Shown: positions 44,147 to 53,605, counted from the first letter of the stretch. The stretch is 64,000 bases of DNA from Litoribrevibacter albus (GCF_030159995.1 NZ_BSNM01000009.1:124001-188000), one strand, 5' to 3'. Notes: generated by a model not told the origin, from the sequence alone. Made by a program: numbers and translations.

Positions 44147-44752
44147 ATGGAACTATTTGATGCCATCGAACAACGCCGCGCTATTAAAGAATTTGATACT
44201 GAAGCGGTCATGAGCGACGCAGAATTCAAAAAGCTGATGGAAGCGGTGATTCTTACGCCAACTTCATACAACATTCAGCACTGGCGTTTCGTTCGTATTA
44301 CTGATCGTGAAACACGACTGAAGATTCAAGACGCCGCTTGGGGTCAACGACCGGTCGGAGATGCATCAGAGGTCATCATTATCTGTGCGGATGTGGATGC
44401 CTGGAAAGATCGACCAGAGCGTTACTGGGCCGATGCATCGAAAGAAGCCCAAGACATGCTATTACCAATGATGAAAAACTTCTACGAAGGTAAGCCACAA
44501 CTGCAACGCGATGAAGTTTTCCGCAGTGTTGGTATGGTCGCTCAGACCATGATGCTTGCAGCAAAAGGCATGGGTTATGACACCAACCCAATGATTGGTT
44601 TTGATGCGGATGCGTTGGCAGACATCATCCGTCTACCGGAGAACCATGTGATCGGTTTGATGGTTGCAATTGGCAAGGCCACTGCACCGGCGAACCCTCG
44701 TGGTGGTCAGCTTCCACTGGAAGAATTGTTGTTTGAAAACCGCTTTCACTAG
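44147..44752 (+). CDS. Nitroreductase family protein
   Basis: 201 residues from MELFDAIEQRR (ATG 44147), with GGAG 9 bases upstream. FMN-binding features are RRAIKEF, TPTSYNIQHWRFVRI and the C-terminal LPENHVIGLMVAIGKA. An NAD(P)H-dependent flavin reductase acting on quinones or nitro compounds; substrate not defined. Confidence 0.9.
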   Translation: MELFDAIEQRRAIKEFDTEAVMSDAEFKKLMEAVILTPTSYNIQHWRFVRITDRETRLKIQDAAWGQRPVGDASEVIIICADVDAWKDRPERYWADASKEAQDMLLPMMKNFYEGKPQLQRDEVFRSVGMVAQTMMLAAKGMGYDTNPMIGFDADALADIIRLPENHVIGLMVAIGKATAPANPRGGQLPLEELLFENRFH

Positions 44753-44783
44753 TACCAACGCTAACACAGTTAGCAAAAGCCCC

Positions 44784-44818
44784 GGATTAACCGTTCCCCT
44801 GACTGGTTAATCCGTCAC
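44784..44818 (+). terminator. Likely terminator after the nitroreductase gene
   Basis: A 9-bp perfect stem (44784-44792 with 44805-44813) and 12-nt loop, 32 bp after the stop codon; only a short T-run follows. Confidence 0.55.
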
Positions 44819-44928
44819 TTTTATGCCCCTTATTTTTCTTACAAATCACGGCGATGAAGCAGGACTATTTCTTCATCGTCTAATGGTGTTTCCTTGTTGG
44901 TAAGGGGCTTTTTTGATTAACACGCTAA

Positions 44929-45243
44929 CTACTTAACTACCGATACCGAACCCGTCATTTCCGGGTGTGGCCCACATTCGTAATTCAATTCACCCGCATC
45001 ATTGAAGGTCATGGTCACCGTCTCATCGGGGAAGACATATTCAGGCTCTTCGGGATTCAGGCTTTTAAACCAGACACTGTGATATTGGCGTTTTTCTTTG
45101 TTTGTCCATACCACGGTATCCCCGGCGTTAATCTCAATATGCTGAGGTATGAATTTGTATTTCTTGATCTCAACATGATGAGTCTCAGCCTGAACATTCA
45201 TCGCCAAAACGCTTAAACCTAACAGGGCAAAAAACGCTTTCAT
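44929..45243 (-). CDS. Secreted cupredoxin (plastocyanin/azurin-like)
   Basis: 104 residues with a signal peptide (about 1-19). Type 1 copper ligands are all present: His in KRQYHSVW, then Cys, His and Met in YECGPHPEMTG. A small blue copper electron carrier, plausibly the electron donor to the nearby NirS. The gene is 339 bp downstream of the NirT-like gene and in the same direction. Confidence 0.9.
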   Translation of the reverse strand: MKAFFALLGLSVLAMNVQAETHHVEIKKYKFIPQHIEINAGDTVVWTNKEKRQYHSVWFKSLNPEEPEYVFPDETVTMTFNDAGELNYECGPHPEMTGSVSVVK

Positions 45244-45582
45244 ATTTCATCTCCTTAGAAACAAAAAAGGACACCGGAAGGATGTGACAAGTCTAAGGGG
45301 ACCATGCACACCCAGGTGTCTAAATCTGTCCGTGATAATAATTACCCTTTCGGGTAAATACCAATCCAATCGGTGCTCTGCGATTCGTTGTTCCGGGGGC
45401 ACTTAGGCTCCCGGAGTAGTAGATCCAAAGTTTTCAGATCTTAATGTTTATGTTTTGGAACGTTCTCTTATGGATCGTTCTATTATGGATTCATCCGTTA
45501 ATGGCCAAATTAACTTTTTGCAATCTCATTACTCTATGTGATTCATTCTAATCAACATCTCCAGGCATCTCAGCAAGAGCAC
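45244..45582. other. Gene-free region between the NirT-like gene and the cupredoxin gene
   Basis: 339 bp with a three-copy 15-bp tandem repeat (about 45458-45503, consensus near ATCGTTCTATTATGG) and otherwise no gene. A clear FNR-type site was not found here. Confidence 0.6.
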
Positions 45583-47439
45583 CTATTGGTGCTCAGCATT
45601 GATGTCAGAGTCGCTGTTCCCAATACCTAGCTTGTAACCAAGAGATACGTGGTGGAAACGAGAGTTTGCATAGTCATCGTGAATCGCGAATCCGAAGTTA
45701 TATACTTTGCCTTTCTCTAGTGAAATATCACCAGGCTTGTCTGACTTCAGTTTACGTTTCAAGACAACAGTCCATGTACCGTTTTTCAATTTGGCATCAA
45801 ACTCAGCGCCATGCCCGCCGTGCATAGTACGTTCAGCCAGAATGTGACCGTCTTCTACAATGCCTTTACCAGACTTGTAGCGAACCAGATCCATGAACTT
45901 ACCAGCGTCTTGTTCGGCTTTAATCTCATCAGCCGATTTTAGCTGATCCCAGCCACCACGAGCTTTGCCACGACGACCTTTGAGTTCAATCTTGGTGCGG
46001 CTTTCTTTCAGGTACTTAGTCACGCCCTCACCCAAATTAATTTGGCTTGCAAACTCACTGACTGCAAGTTTGTCTTTGTCAGGCGCATCCGGCATGTTGC
46101 GAGCATCATGGTGACAAGTTCCCCAGCAACCTGCACGGTCAGCGAACTCAACGTCATCAGTCGATAGCATCAAAGCAAGTTTCATTGGGTTTTCAGGGTC
46201 CATCTTGCCGCCGTCAACAAACGGTACAGGAGCATGTTCACCATTTTCCCAGCTAAAGCGCATGTAGAGATATTCGTCATCGTGTGACGCATCAACATTC
46301 ACAGCAATACTGCCACGCTTACCAGGAATCGGAGTTTCTTCTGCTTTCTCACCGCTAACGATCTTGGCACCCATGTCGGCTGTTTCTTTGTCATGGCAAG
46401 TTACACAACGATCACCGCCTTTAGTGAATGGACGAGCACCACCGTGATCACGGCCGTTTTGAATCCACTCGATAGAGGTTTGACCTGGGTAGAACAAAGT
46501 GATTTCACGGTTTCCTGCCTTAGACCAGTTAACCTTTATTTCAGAAGCATTAGTACCAGAGGCTTTCTCTGCAGCAGGTTTTGCCTGTGGCTTAGCAGAG
46601 GTTTTTAGCAGTTTAGGTGCTTGGGCTGCCGCTTTAGCTTCCATTTCGGCCTTGTAGCTTTCCAACGCGTCAGCAACTGCACTGTCGATACGTTTTTGCT
46701 CTTTCTCTTTAGCCGCTTGTTTCGCCGCCTGATCAGCAACCGCTTCTTCCGCTTCTTTCGCTTCGATACGGGCTAAGCCTTCAACATACATTTCAGGTAC
46801 TTCACGAATGTAATCTGGGTTTGGCTTTTCAATCGTTTCAAGTTCTTCATCTGTCAACATATGACGAACGTTGTTATGCGCGATGCCTTTGTGACAATCG
46901 ATACAAGTTTGACCTTCTTTGAAGGCATTCAAGTGTTGATTACGCGCTCTCGGACGTTGGAACTCAGGGTTCATTGACTCAATGGTGTGACAGTTACGAC
47001 ATTCACGAGAGTCGGTTTCCTTCATCGCTTTCCACACGCTTTTCGCCATGGTTAAACGATGCTCTTCAAATTCTTCTTTGGTATCAATTTTACCGGTTAG
47101 CCAAGAGAACACTTCTTTGGACGCCTGGATCTTACGGACAATCTTATGAATCCAAGGTCTTGGGACGTGGCAGTCAGGACAGCCTGCGCGCACACCTGTA
47201 CGGTTGGAATAGTGAATCGTAGGTTTGTATTCCTGGTAAACGTTGGCTTCCATTTCATGGCAACCGATACAGAATTCCAGTTGGTTGGTCGCTTCCATGG
47301 CCGTATTAAAACCGCCCCAGAAGATGATGCCGACAATGAAGAACACTACTGCACCGCCGATGGTGGTTCCGAGAATGAGTCGACGTTTCATTAAACCCGG
47401 TTTATGTAGGATCTCTTCAGCTGAATTTTGTTCTTTCAT
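45583..47439 (-). CDS. NapC/NirT-type multihaem cytochrome c fused to an ethylbenzene-dehydrogenase-like haem domain
   Basis: 618 residues. An N-terminal membrane anchor (about 22-43) is followed by a NapC/NirT domain with four CxxCH sites (C57, C87, C147, C179), a long Ala/Lys/Glu-rich linker (about 225-295), then a domain with a fifth CxxCH (345-349) and a CxxxCH (C438-W-G-T-C442-H443). The last about 240 residues resemble the haem-binding domain of ethylbenzene dehydrogenase gamma-like proteins. It would pass quinol electrons to periplasmic acceptors such as NirS, encoded just upstream. Six haems are possible if the CxxxCH site is used. Confidence 0.87.
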   Translation of the reverse strand: MKEQNSAEEILHKPGLMKRRLILGTTIGGAVVFFIVGIIFWGGFNTAMEATNQLEFCIGCHEMEANVYQEYKPTIHYSNRTGVRAGCPDCHVPRPWIHKIVRKIQASKEVFSWLTGKIDTKEEFEEHRLTMAKSVWKAMKETDSRECRNCHTIESMNPEFQRPRARNQHLNAFKEGQTCIDCHKGIAHNNVRHMLTDEELETIEKPNPDYIREVPEMYVEGLARIEAKEAEEAVADQAAKQAAKEKEQKRIDSAVADALESYKAEMEAKAAAQAPKLLKTSAKPQAKPAAEKASGTNASEIKVNWSKAGNREITLFYPGQTSIEWIQNGRDHGGARPFTKGGDRCVTCHDKETADMGAKIVSGEKAEETPIPGKRGSIAVNVDASHDDEYLYMRFSWENGEHAPVPFVDGGKMDPENPMKLALMLSTDDVEFADRAGCWGTCHHDARNMPDAPDKDKLAVSEFASQINLGEGVTKYLKESRTKIELKGRRGKARGGWDQLKSADEIKAEQDAGKFMDLVRYKSGKGIVEDGHILAERTMHGGHGAEFDAKLKNGTWTVVLKRKLKSDKPGDISLEKGKVYNFGFAIHDDYANSRFHHVSLGYKLGIGNSDSDINAEHQ

Positions 47440-47532
47440 AGTGAACTCGCTAACCAGGGTGAATCCAAGCAGGGCTTATAATTTTGGTGTTGCCCTTTCC
47501 TGTTTGTTGCTTTGTGTGCTTTCACTGTGATC

Positions 47533-47554
47533 GGAGAGCGGTTGCCCGCTCTCC
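47533..47554 (-). other. Hairpin between nirS and the NirT-like gene
   Basis: A perfect 9-bp GC-rich stem (47533-47541 with 47546-47554) around a tetraloop. No T-tract follows, so an mRNA-processing or partial-termination role that adjusts relative expression is more likely. Confidence 0.55.
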
Positions 47555-47619
47555 TATCCCCTGAAGCACTAGCTTTGCTTCAAATTACATCAACCAATGA
47601 TTGATGTGTGGTTTGACGA

Positions 47620-49251
47620 TTAAGTCTTATGGTGAGAACGGTTGTATACGTTGAACTTACCAGTTGGTGTAGTCAGACCTTTAATACGCGCTTTCTCTTT
47701 TAGAGTTTTCGCATCGTATACTACGATTTCACCAGTTGGGTTCTTCGCATCCGCACGGTTCCATACAGATACCCAAACTTCAGTACCGTCTTCGTTGAAC
47801 TCCATGTGAAGTGCTGCTTTACCTTCTTCTTCAGTCACACGAATTGTTTTAACGATTTCACGAGTTTTCTTATCGAAAACTTGTACTGACTGTTGAACTT
47901 CAGGCTCAGGGTGTTTCAACTGATCCGCCCAAACGTAGTCAGACGTCTCGTGTGTACGGATGAATACACCTGCACCATCAGTTTCAACTTCGTAGCAAAG
48001 TTTCCACGCTTCGTCTGGGTGATTGATTGGGTCATTACCCCAAACAGATACCAGACCTACACCCAAGTGCGTTGTACCGCCCACAGGGCCACACTTCTCA
48101 TCGATCCAGTTAGCACCAGGACCCGGGTGAGGAAGCTTGTCTACATCAATCATTTTCTCTAGCTTACGTGTCTTGGTATCCACCACGACCATTTTGTTAG
48201 ATGCGTTCGCAGCAATCTGGAAGTAACGACCTGAAGGGTCGAAGAATCCGTCATGCAAGAACTCAGCAGAGTTGATTTGCTCGATGCGAAGGTTGTCCAG
48301 ATCGCGGTAGTCAACTTGCCACATTTGGCCAAGCTCTTTCACAGCAACCAAGAAAGTAGGCTCATTTGGCGTAGTGTAGATAGCTGCTACACGCGCTTCG
48401 TTAATGAACTCACCTTTGGTGTTGTAGCCACGAGTTGATACAACTTTCAACGGTTCAAGTGTTGCTGCATCCATGATCACGAAGTGAGCTGGCCAGTAAC
48501 CACCAGCAATCACGTATTTACCGTCACCGGATACCGCGATATCACGTGCGTCATACGCCATTTTGGTTTCTGCAACCAACATCTTGTCAGGCGTTTGGAA
48601 CAAGTCGATTTTGTTCACCTTGCCGTCACGACCAATGGTGTACCAGAAACGACCTACTTCATCTTTAGGATGTTGCGTTGCGTGGTGCTCTGTACCCTTA
48701 ATTACGTGTACTGCATAACCAGTATCGATGTGAGTCACAATCTCTTTGGTATCGCCATCAACGATTGCCGCTTTACCTGCGTCACGCTCGATGACCACGA
48801 AGAAATTCTTCCAGTTACGACCATGTAAAGGCTTAGTTGGATAATCTTTAAGCGCTACAAACTGTTTTGTGTGCTCTTTCATTTGTGCCAAGGACATTTC
48901 AGGTGGCACAGGTGGTTCCATTTGGATATAGGTGGCCAACTTAGAGATTTCATCTTTAGAGAAGATGTCATCAAAGTTGTTCATACCGCCTTCAGTACCG
49001 TAGGAAATGATTTTTTCTAGACGAGCCTGACCTTTTTTCAATGTGTTCTTAGGTTCTAGGTTTTTACCAGTCGCCCCTTTCCTTAGAACACCATGACAAC
49101 CAGCGCATCGTTGGAAGTACATCAAGTTGGCTTTATCAAAGTCTTCTTCGGATAGGGTTGGTCCACCAGCAGAAACGGGCAAACTGATTCCCGTTGCGGC
49201 CATTCCCACGGCTAAACCAATGGCTGATAATCCAAATTTAAGCTTTTTCAT
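47620..49251 (-). CDS. nirS: Cytochrome cd1 nitrite reductase
   Basis: 543 residues, periplasmic, reducing nitrite to NO. A signal peptide (about 1-28) precedes the haem c domain with CAGCH (Cys49, Cys52, His53). The eight-bladed d1 domain follows, with the d1 ligand His182 (TGYAVHVIK) and the catalytic His333 (FLHDGFFD) and His375 (LPHPGPGANW). The length and every expected ligand are intact. The usual heme d1 biosynthesis genes (nirF, nirD, nirL, nirH, nirJ, nirE) are not in the window. An FNR/DNR-like site lies 312 bp upstream. Confidence 0.96.
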   Translation of the reverse strand: MKKLKFGLSAIGLAVGMAATGISLPVSAGGPTLSEEDFDKANLMYFQRCAGCHGVLRKGATGKNLEPKNTLKKGQARLEKIISYGTEGGMNNFDDIFSKDEISKLATYIQMEPPVPPEMSLAQMKEHTKQFVALKDYPTKPLHGRNWKNFFVVIERDAGKAAIVDGDTKEIVTHIDTGYAVHVIKGTEHHATQHPKDEVGRFWYTIGRDGKVNKIDLFQTPDKMLVAETKMAYDARDIAVSGDGKYVIAGGYWPAHFVIMDAATLEPLKVVSTRGYNTKGEFINEARVAAIYTTPNEPTFLVAVKELGQMWQVDYRDLDNLRIEQINSAEFLHDGFFDPSGRYFQIAANASNKMVVVDTKTRKLEKMIDVDKLPHPGPGANWIDEKCGPVGGTTHLGVGLVSVWGNDPINHPDEAWKLCYEVETDGAGVFIRTHETSDYVWADQLKHPEPEVQQSVQVFDKKTREIVKTIRVTEEEGKAALHMEFNEDGTEVWVSVWNRADAKNPTGEIVVYDAKTLKEKARIKGLTTPTGKFNVYNRSHHKT

Positions 49252-49930
49252 AGGACACTCTCCCCAGTGCTTACATGGTGCACTCTACAAGCTCGCCCAG
49301 GTTCGTTTGACTGTGTTTCCTGGCTTTCGTCCTGTAGGTGATTCTCTGTTCTAGTCTGCCCAATCCGTTAAATTCTTTTGACTGTCGTCTGATTCAATGA
49401 CGTGAATCTGAAGAACCTAAAAAACTGAGATGACCAGTAAAGCAATGACTGAACCTTGTGCTCAGTGGTTGATTGCTTGGGAGAAACTATGGAAGGAAAT
49501 CGAAATAAAAATAATGACTTCGATCAATAGAGAAAAAACCGACTAATTTAATCAGGATCAAATTGATATAGCTCAATGATCGAGTAAAAACCTGAGTAAA
49601 TTACTCGGTTTTCATTCATATTTCAGCGAAGATCTGCAAACCCGACTCCCGATAACCGATCAGGTTAAGTGAGTTAACACCACTGATTTTGGTGGATTGA
49701 TTAAGCCAAAACGAAGAGGAGTCTTTTTGAGCCAGATCATCACAAACCAGAAATAACCTGACGATAATGAAACTGTTTGCAAGAACAATGTCTTTACTGA
49801 TTTAAAGCATTCAACGTTGTGACCAATCAAAGAAAACACGTTGAAGCCAAAGCAAACTCAACAAATGAAAGCTCAACAAAAGAAAACTCAGCAAGAACAC
49901 ACTCAGAATGAACAAAAAGTGGGTAGCGAG
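49252..49930. other. Intergenic region upstream of nirS and the hemerythrin gene
   Basis: Divergent promoter region of about 590-680 bp. It contains the FNR/DNR-like box (49563-49576), a short palindromic GAGTAAATTACTC-type element near 49594-49606, and Gln/Thr-coding-like repeats at 49841-49915. No additional gene seen. Confidence 0.6.
49563..49576. promoter_or_regulatory. FNR/DNR-type binding site
   Basis: TTGATATAGCTCAA is a 14-bp palindrome matching the TTGAT-N4-ATCAA consensus with one mismatch (TTGA-N6-TCAA intact). It lies between nirS and the hemerythrin gene, fitting anaerobic or NO-dependent control of nirS. Confidence 0.65.
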
Positions 49931-50497
49931 ATGAACAAAAGACTAAGCGCACTGTTAGTAGCCAGCATGATAGGACTAATCATCGTAGCCATAGGCTTAG
50001 GATTCCTGATCGGGCTGGATAACCCCATTCCCTGGTTACTGTTAGTGGTACTGATCTTAACCCCTATTCTGTACCGACGACTGAACCAGAAACCGTCTGT
50101 GGTATGGAAAGACGAATACAGCGTCGGCGTTAAAGTTTTGGATAACGACCACAAAAAGCTCATCTCCCTGCTCAACCAATTCAAAACTGCGTATGACTAC
50201 TACACAGAAACGGAGTTTGAACGTCAGGCCCTGGAAGAACTGGTCGCTTACACAAAATTCCACTTTGAACGCGAAGAAAAATACATGGCTGAAACCGGCT
50301 ACCCGGATCTCGAAAATCATAAGCGTCAGCATCTGACCATGATCAGCCAGGTTGAAAGCTTTGTTGAGAAATACAAGCGCGAAGGCCACGATTCATTGAA
50401 TGAAGTCAGTGACTTTCTGACCCATTGGTTACTGAATCACATCAATGGAACCGACAAACAATACAGCAAGCACCTGAATCAGAATGGCATCCATTAG
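49931..50497 (+). CDS. Membrane-anchored bacteriohemerythrin
   Basis: 188 residues from MNKRLSALL (ATG 49931). The open frame extends 30 codons upstream into Gln/Lys repeats, so the true start is uncertain. Two membrane helices (about 8-28 and 33-50 of the short form) precede a hemerythrin domain with LDNDHKKLI, HFEREEKYMAETGYPD, HKRQH and HINGTDK, supplying the seven iron ligands. It would bind O2 or NO. Its position beside nirS suggests a role under microaerobic nitrite respiration. Confidence 0.85.
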   Translation: MNKRLSALLVASMIGLIIVAIGLGFLIGLDNPIPWLLLVVLILTPILYRRLNQKPSVVWKDEYSVGVKVLDNDHKKLISLLNQFKTAYDYYTETEFERQALEELVAYTKFHFEREEKYMAETGYPDLENHKRQHLTMISQVESFVEKYKREGHDSLNEVSDFLTHWLLNHINGTDKQYSKHLNQNGIH

Positions 50498-50546
50498 CAT
50501 CAAGTTAGTTGGTGCCACACATTCCATAAATTAGAGTGCGTGGCGT

Positions 50547-50578
50547 AACCCTGGGCATTGTAATGTTCAGGGTTTTTC
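50547..50578 (+). terminator. Rho-independent terminator after the hemerythrin gene
   Basis: A 7-bp outer stem (50547-50553 with 50568-50574) with an inner CATT/AATG pairing, followed by T-rich sequence. Confidence 0.85.
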
Positions 50579-50599
50579 TTTTTCTTACATTAGCCTTGC

Positions 50600-51454
50600 T
50601 TAATTCAACCAATACTTATCAGGTAGTTGATTGGTCTTGGCGCTCAACGAATTGTTTTTCTCGATGTTATACACCGTTCTGCCTTCAAGCTTTTTAAGCG
50701 AGTCTTGCACCAACGGATGACTCTGAAAGAAGGCTTCAAAGTCGTCGTAGTTATTCTCAAAATACCCATTAAAGAGATCAATCAGATCCGTTCTCTTGGG
50801 CGAGACAAAGAAGAACATAGGCAGTTTGTAAACCACCAGTAATTTATCGTCCACCAACAGATTTTTATCTGAGCATTGATGATGACTGTCTAAACTGCAA
50901 CGACTGGCAAGTTCCCCATAAGGTTCAATAACCGATCGAGGAAATAGATCTACACGACCGCCATCGACCATTTTGAAAATATTCTCAAAGCTCGCCGTAG
51001 TTGTGAGATTGGAAAAACCACCACCCTGTAGAATAGGCACATCGCCCCATCCCGTTCCCTGAATCAGTTTAAATTGTTGAACGTCACTCATGGACATGTC
51101 TCGCTTGAGCTTGCCGTAGGTAACTTTATTCGTGATAAACACGCGATTGCCCAGCAAGCCCTTCAGAATGGGGTATCGAATCGGTGACACTCTTTGTTCG
51201 ATGTCTGCTGTGGCCCCAAACCAATCAATGTCGTATTCACCTTTTTGCAGCTGAATTTCTTTTCTGGATTGCGCTTTTGCGGCTTTATACGAAATCAACT
51301 TAAGCTCTTGCCCGCTTTTAGCGGCCACGTGTTTAATCAGATCAATTGAGTACTGGTCAAGTACAGACCCCTCTCGTAACTCAGGGTGCCGGATATCAAG
51401 CGCCATTACCCAGGCAGGTAACAAACTCAGGATAATCGTTAGAAATCTCATCAT
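50600..51454 (-). CDS. Periplasmic solute-binding-like protein
   Basis: 284 residues from the ATG at 51454, which has GAGG 5 bases upstream. Signal peptide about 1-20. The body has the type 2 periplasmic binding fold with GEYDIDWFGATADIEQRV and MVDGGRVDLFPRSVIEPYGEL, similar to transporter substrate-binding proteins of the 3 family but divergent. The N terminus LREGSVLDQYSIDLIKHVAAKSG resembles sensors lacking a permease. Function unknown. Confidence 0.72.
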   Translation of the reverse strand: MMRFLTIILSLLPAWVMALDIRHPELREGSVLDQYSIDLIKHVAAKSGQELKLISYKAAKAQSRKEIQLQKGEYDIDWFGATADIEQRVSPIRYPILKGLLGNRVFITNKVTYGKLKRDMSMSDVQQFKLIQGTGWGDVPILQGGGFSNLTTTASFENIFKMVDGGRVDLFPRSVIEPYGELASRCSLDSHHQCSDKNLLVDDKLLVVYKLPMFFFVSPKRTDLIDLFNGYFENNYDDFEAFFQSHPLVQDSLKKLEGRTVYNIEKNNSLSAKTNQLPDKYWLN

Positions 51455-51552
51455 AACAACCTCTTTCAGATAAGGAATTTCTCGCTGGGTGAGTAAACTC
51501 ACCCACTAACCATAGACGATTAAGAGAGGTTCGAAAGAAATCCAGAGATACT

Positions 51553-52074
51553 CTAAGGTTTAGACCATTGCTTGATCCGAGCAATTTCCGCGTTATCAAT
51601 ACCGAGTGATTCCAAAAAATCCGTATGTGCTTCAGGCAAGCTGCGCTCAAAGGCCACATGCCACCGATGCATGTCTTCTTCGGTCATTCCAGAGGCTTTG
51701 AGGATATCCACCCACTGCTCTTTGCTCATGGTTTTAGTGGATCGCAAGAGAGAATCTTTTCCTAGCAAGCTAACAACAACCTGCTGCTGTTTACGCAACT
51801 CGCTGATTTCAGAGTTGAGGGATTCCAGCCGTTTTTCCAGCACGTTCGTTATATTGCATTCAGAGGTATCCAACAGGGATTTGATGTCTTCCAGACTGAT
51901 TCCAGCTTGTTTGTAGGTACAGATTTTTCCTAATCTGTGATAATCCGCTTCGCTGTAAATACGGTAATTTGCCCCCGTCCGAATCTGACTTTTTAATAAA
52001 CCGATGCGGTCGTAATAAAGAAGCGTGGAACGAGAGAGACCAAAGTCCTTTACAAGCTGACCTATTCGATACAT
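51553..52074 (-). CDS. MerR family transcriptional regulator
   Basis: 173 residues from MYRIGQLVKDFG (ATG 52074), preceded by GGGGAAGG. Winged HTH at 1-70 (LSRSTLLYYDRIGLLKSQIRTGANYRIYS), dimerisation helix at about 80-115, then a variable effector-type tail. No cysteines that would make a metal sensor, so a drug- or stress-type MerR is more likely. A family protein of unknown role is encoded immediately upstream. Confidence 0.9.
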   Translation of the reverse strand: MYRIGQLVKDFGLSRSTLLYYDRIGLLKSQIRTGANYRIYSEADYHRLGKICTYKQAGISLEDIKSLLDTSECNITNVLEKRLESLNSEISELRKQQQVVVSLLGKDSLLRSTKTMSKEQWVDILKASGMTEEDMHRWHVAFERSLPEAHTDFLESLGIDNAEIARIKQWSKP

Positions 52075-52096
52075 ACCTTCCCCACCCAAATCCGGT

Positions 52097-52510
52097 TTAC
52101 CAACATTGACGATCCGGTAAAACAAACCGCTCCTTCGCCGTCTGACTGAATAACAGATCATTAGAATAGTATTGGTGGAGTATAGACAAGGCATCATCGA
52201 CCAAGTCTTTATTTTCGAGAAGGAAGGATTGCCAGTGTTTACATCGTGTCGTCTGCATTCTCGTCGCAATTACACGAATAATCGCATCGGTAATCGTGGC
52301 ATGAAATTTCTCACTAGCACCTAGACTGTTGGCGTAAGCCCTAATTCCTGACGAGATTTTCTGGATTGCCACATCCAAAGAATTCTGAGCTAAATACAGA
52401 TAAGCCAAACGAATATGGCCTTTATGATCAAAGTAGACAGAATCTAGCGTCAGTGCCTCAAACTGAGCAATAAAGTCTGCATCCGATAGATCAGTTTGTG
52501 AAAATACCAT
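52097..52510 (-). CDS. Conserved hypothetical protein
   Basis: 137 residues, helical and soluble. Conserved-looking segments are YFDHKGHIRLAYLYLAQ, EKFHATITDAIIRVI and a C-terminal FVLPDR. The pattern matches small proteins found beside regulators in several proteobacteria, but I know no function. Co-directional with merR (22-bp gap). Confidence 0.65.
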   Translation of the reverse strand: MVFSQTDLSDADFIAQFEALTLDSVYFDHKGHIRLAYLYLAQNSLDVAIQKISSGIRAYANSLGASEKFHATITDAIIRVIATRMQTTRCKHWQSFLLENKDLVDDALSILHQYYSNDLLFSQTAKERFVLPDRQCW

Positions 52511-52729
52511 TGGCTTACCTTTTTAATATCGTATGTCATTTGCGACCACCGATGGTAAAGGGTGAAGCAATAGACAGGTCAACCCTGTTTTTCTGCCAAT
52601 GATTCTTCAATAAACACTTAGAAACTGCATCATTTATTGACTTAGATTCATACCCTTAACAAAGCAGAGCATAAGATAAGAATCATATTCATATTTTGCC
52701 GTTGATAGGTTTTATTGTTGAGAGGAAAT

Positions 52730-53119
52730 ATGCTCTATCTTTATCTCGGTTTTTTATTAGCGAATACCTACTCTGTAGTTAAAGTGATCTACACCTCGGG
52801 CATACCCTTTCTGACCATTGTTTTCTCGGTCTTAGTATTTCTTATTTGGTCGTTTTTTCCTGTCGTGGGTTATGGTGTCGCCCGATTGATCGGAGCCAAA
52901 GGCCACACCAACAAATATACGCTGCTTGGTATTGGGATCGGCATTTGTCTGATCGAGAAGTTACTCTACGAACAAGGCATTCTTGCCAATATTGACGGTT
53001 ATTTAGTGGAAGGCTATGTCGGTATTACAGTCACCACAATCATGTTCTTTATCGCAGCCTTTATCCCCTTTGAAAAAGGAATTAACCTGGTGATTCCCAA
53101 ACAAACCACGTCTGCTTAA
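52730..53119 (+). CDS. Small integral membrane protein, unknown
   Basis: 129 residues from the ATG at 52730 (AGAGG 5 bases upstream; a TTG at 52715 is less likely). Four hydrophobic segments (about 1-22, 25-45, 60-80 and 95-115). No family recognised. Convergent with an Lrp-type gene. Confidence 0.7.
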   Translation: MLYLYLGFLLANTYSVVKVIYTSGIPFLTIVFSVLVFLIWSFFPVVGYGVARLIGAKGHTNKYTLLGIGIGICLIEKLLYEQGILANIDGYLVEGYVGITVTTIMFFIAAFIPFEKGINLVIPKQTTSA

Positions 53120-53130
53120 ACCAGCAGACG
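53109..53130. other. Convergent hairpin between two genes
   Basis: A 7-bp stem (53109-53115 with 53124-53130) overlaps the stop codon of the membrane protein gene. No T-run, so it is a weak terminator at best. Confidence 0.4.
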
Positions 53131-53140
53131 TACGGTTGAT

Positions 53141-53605
53141 TTAGATCGGCAGTTCAGAAGTTAATTTGATCTTCTGCATAGGGATCTCACTTTTCACACT
53201 CTGTACCCCTTTAATACGAGTCAGATGTTCCACCTGAAATCGACGGTAATCATCAATATCTGCAACCACGACTCGCAAGAAAAAATCGCAATCTCCGGAC
53301 ATCAAGTGGCACTCTACCACCTGTGGAAACTGCTTAATTTCTTCCGCAAAATGATCAACGGTATCCAAGTCCTGTGCTACCAACCAAACCCGCGTAAAAA
53401 TAGTTAGGCCTTTATCGATTTTCTTGGCATTTAACAACGCGACATAACGTTCTATGACACCACTTTCTTCCAAGAGACGAACACGTCGCAGACAAGGCGA
53501 TGGCGACAACCCCACCTCTTTCGCCAGTTCATTGTTCTGCATGCGGCCATCCCGCTGTAAGGCTCTCAAGATACGCCGATCTATAGCATCTAATTTTATT
53601 GGCAT
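53141..53605 (-). CDS. Lrp/AsnC family transcriptional regulator
   Basis: 154 residues. N-terminal HTH (LDAIDRRILRALQRDGRMQNNELAKEVGLSPSPCLRRVRLLE) and a C-terminal RAM domain (about 70-150, GDCDFFLRVVVADIDDYRRF). Divergent from azlCD, which it probably regulates in response to an amino acid, as AzlB-type regulators do. Confidence 0.92.
   Translation of the reverse strand: MPIKLDAIDRRILRALQRDGRMQNNELAKEVGLSPSPCLRRVRLLEESGVIERYVALLNAKKIDKGLTIFTRVWLVAQDLDTVDHFAEEIKQFPQVVECHLMSGDCDFFLRVVVADIDDYRRFQVEHLTRIKGVQSVKSEIPMQKIKLTSELPI

Noticed and set aside
47243..47530. 95-codon frame on the plus strand
   Set aside because: Antisense to the NirT-like gene; no ribosome site or conserved feature.
49841..49930. 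Upstream extension of the hemerythrin gene
   Set aside because: Encodes only Lys/Gln repeats before the first membrane helix; kept as a possible alternative start but not used.
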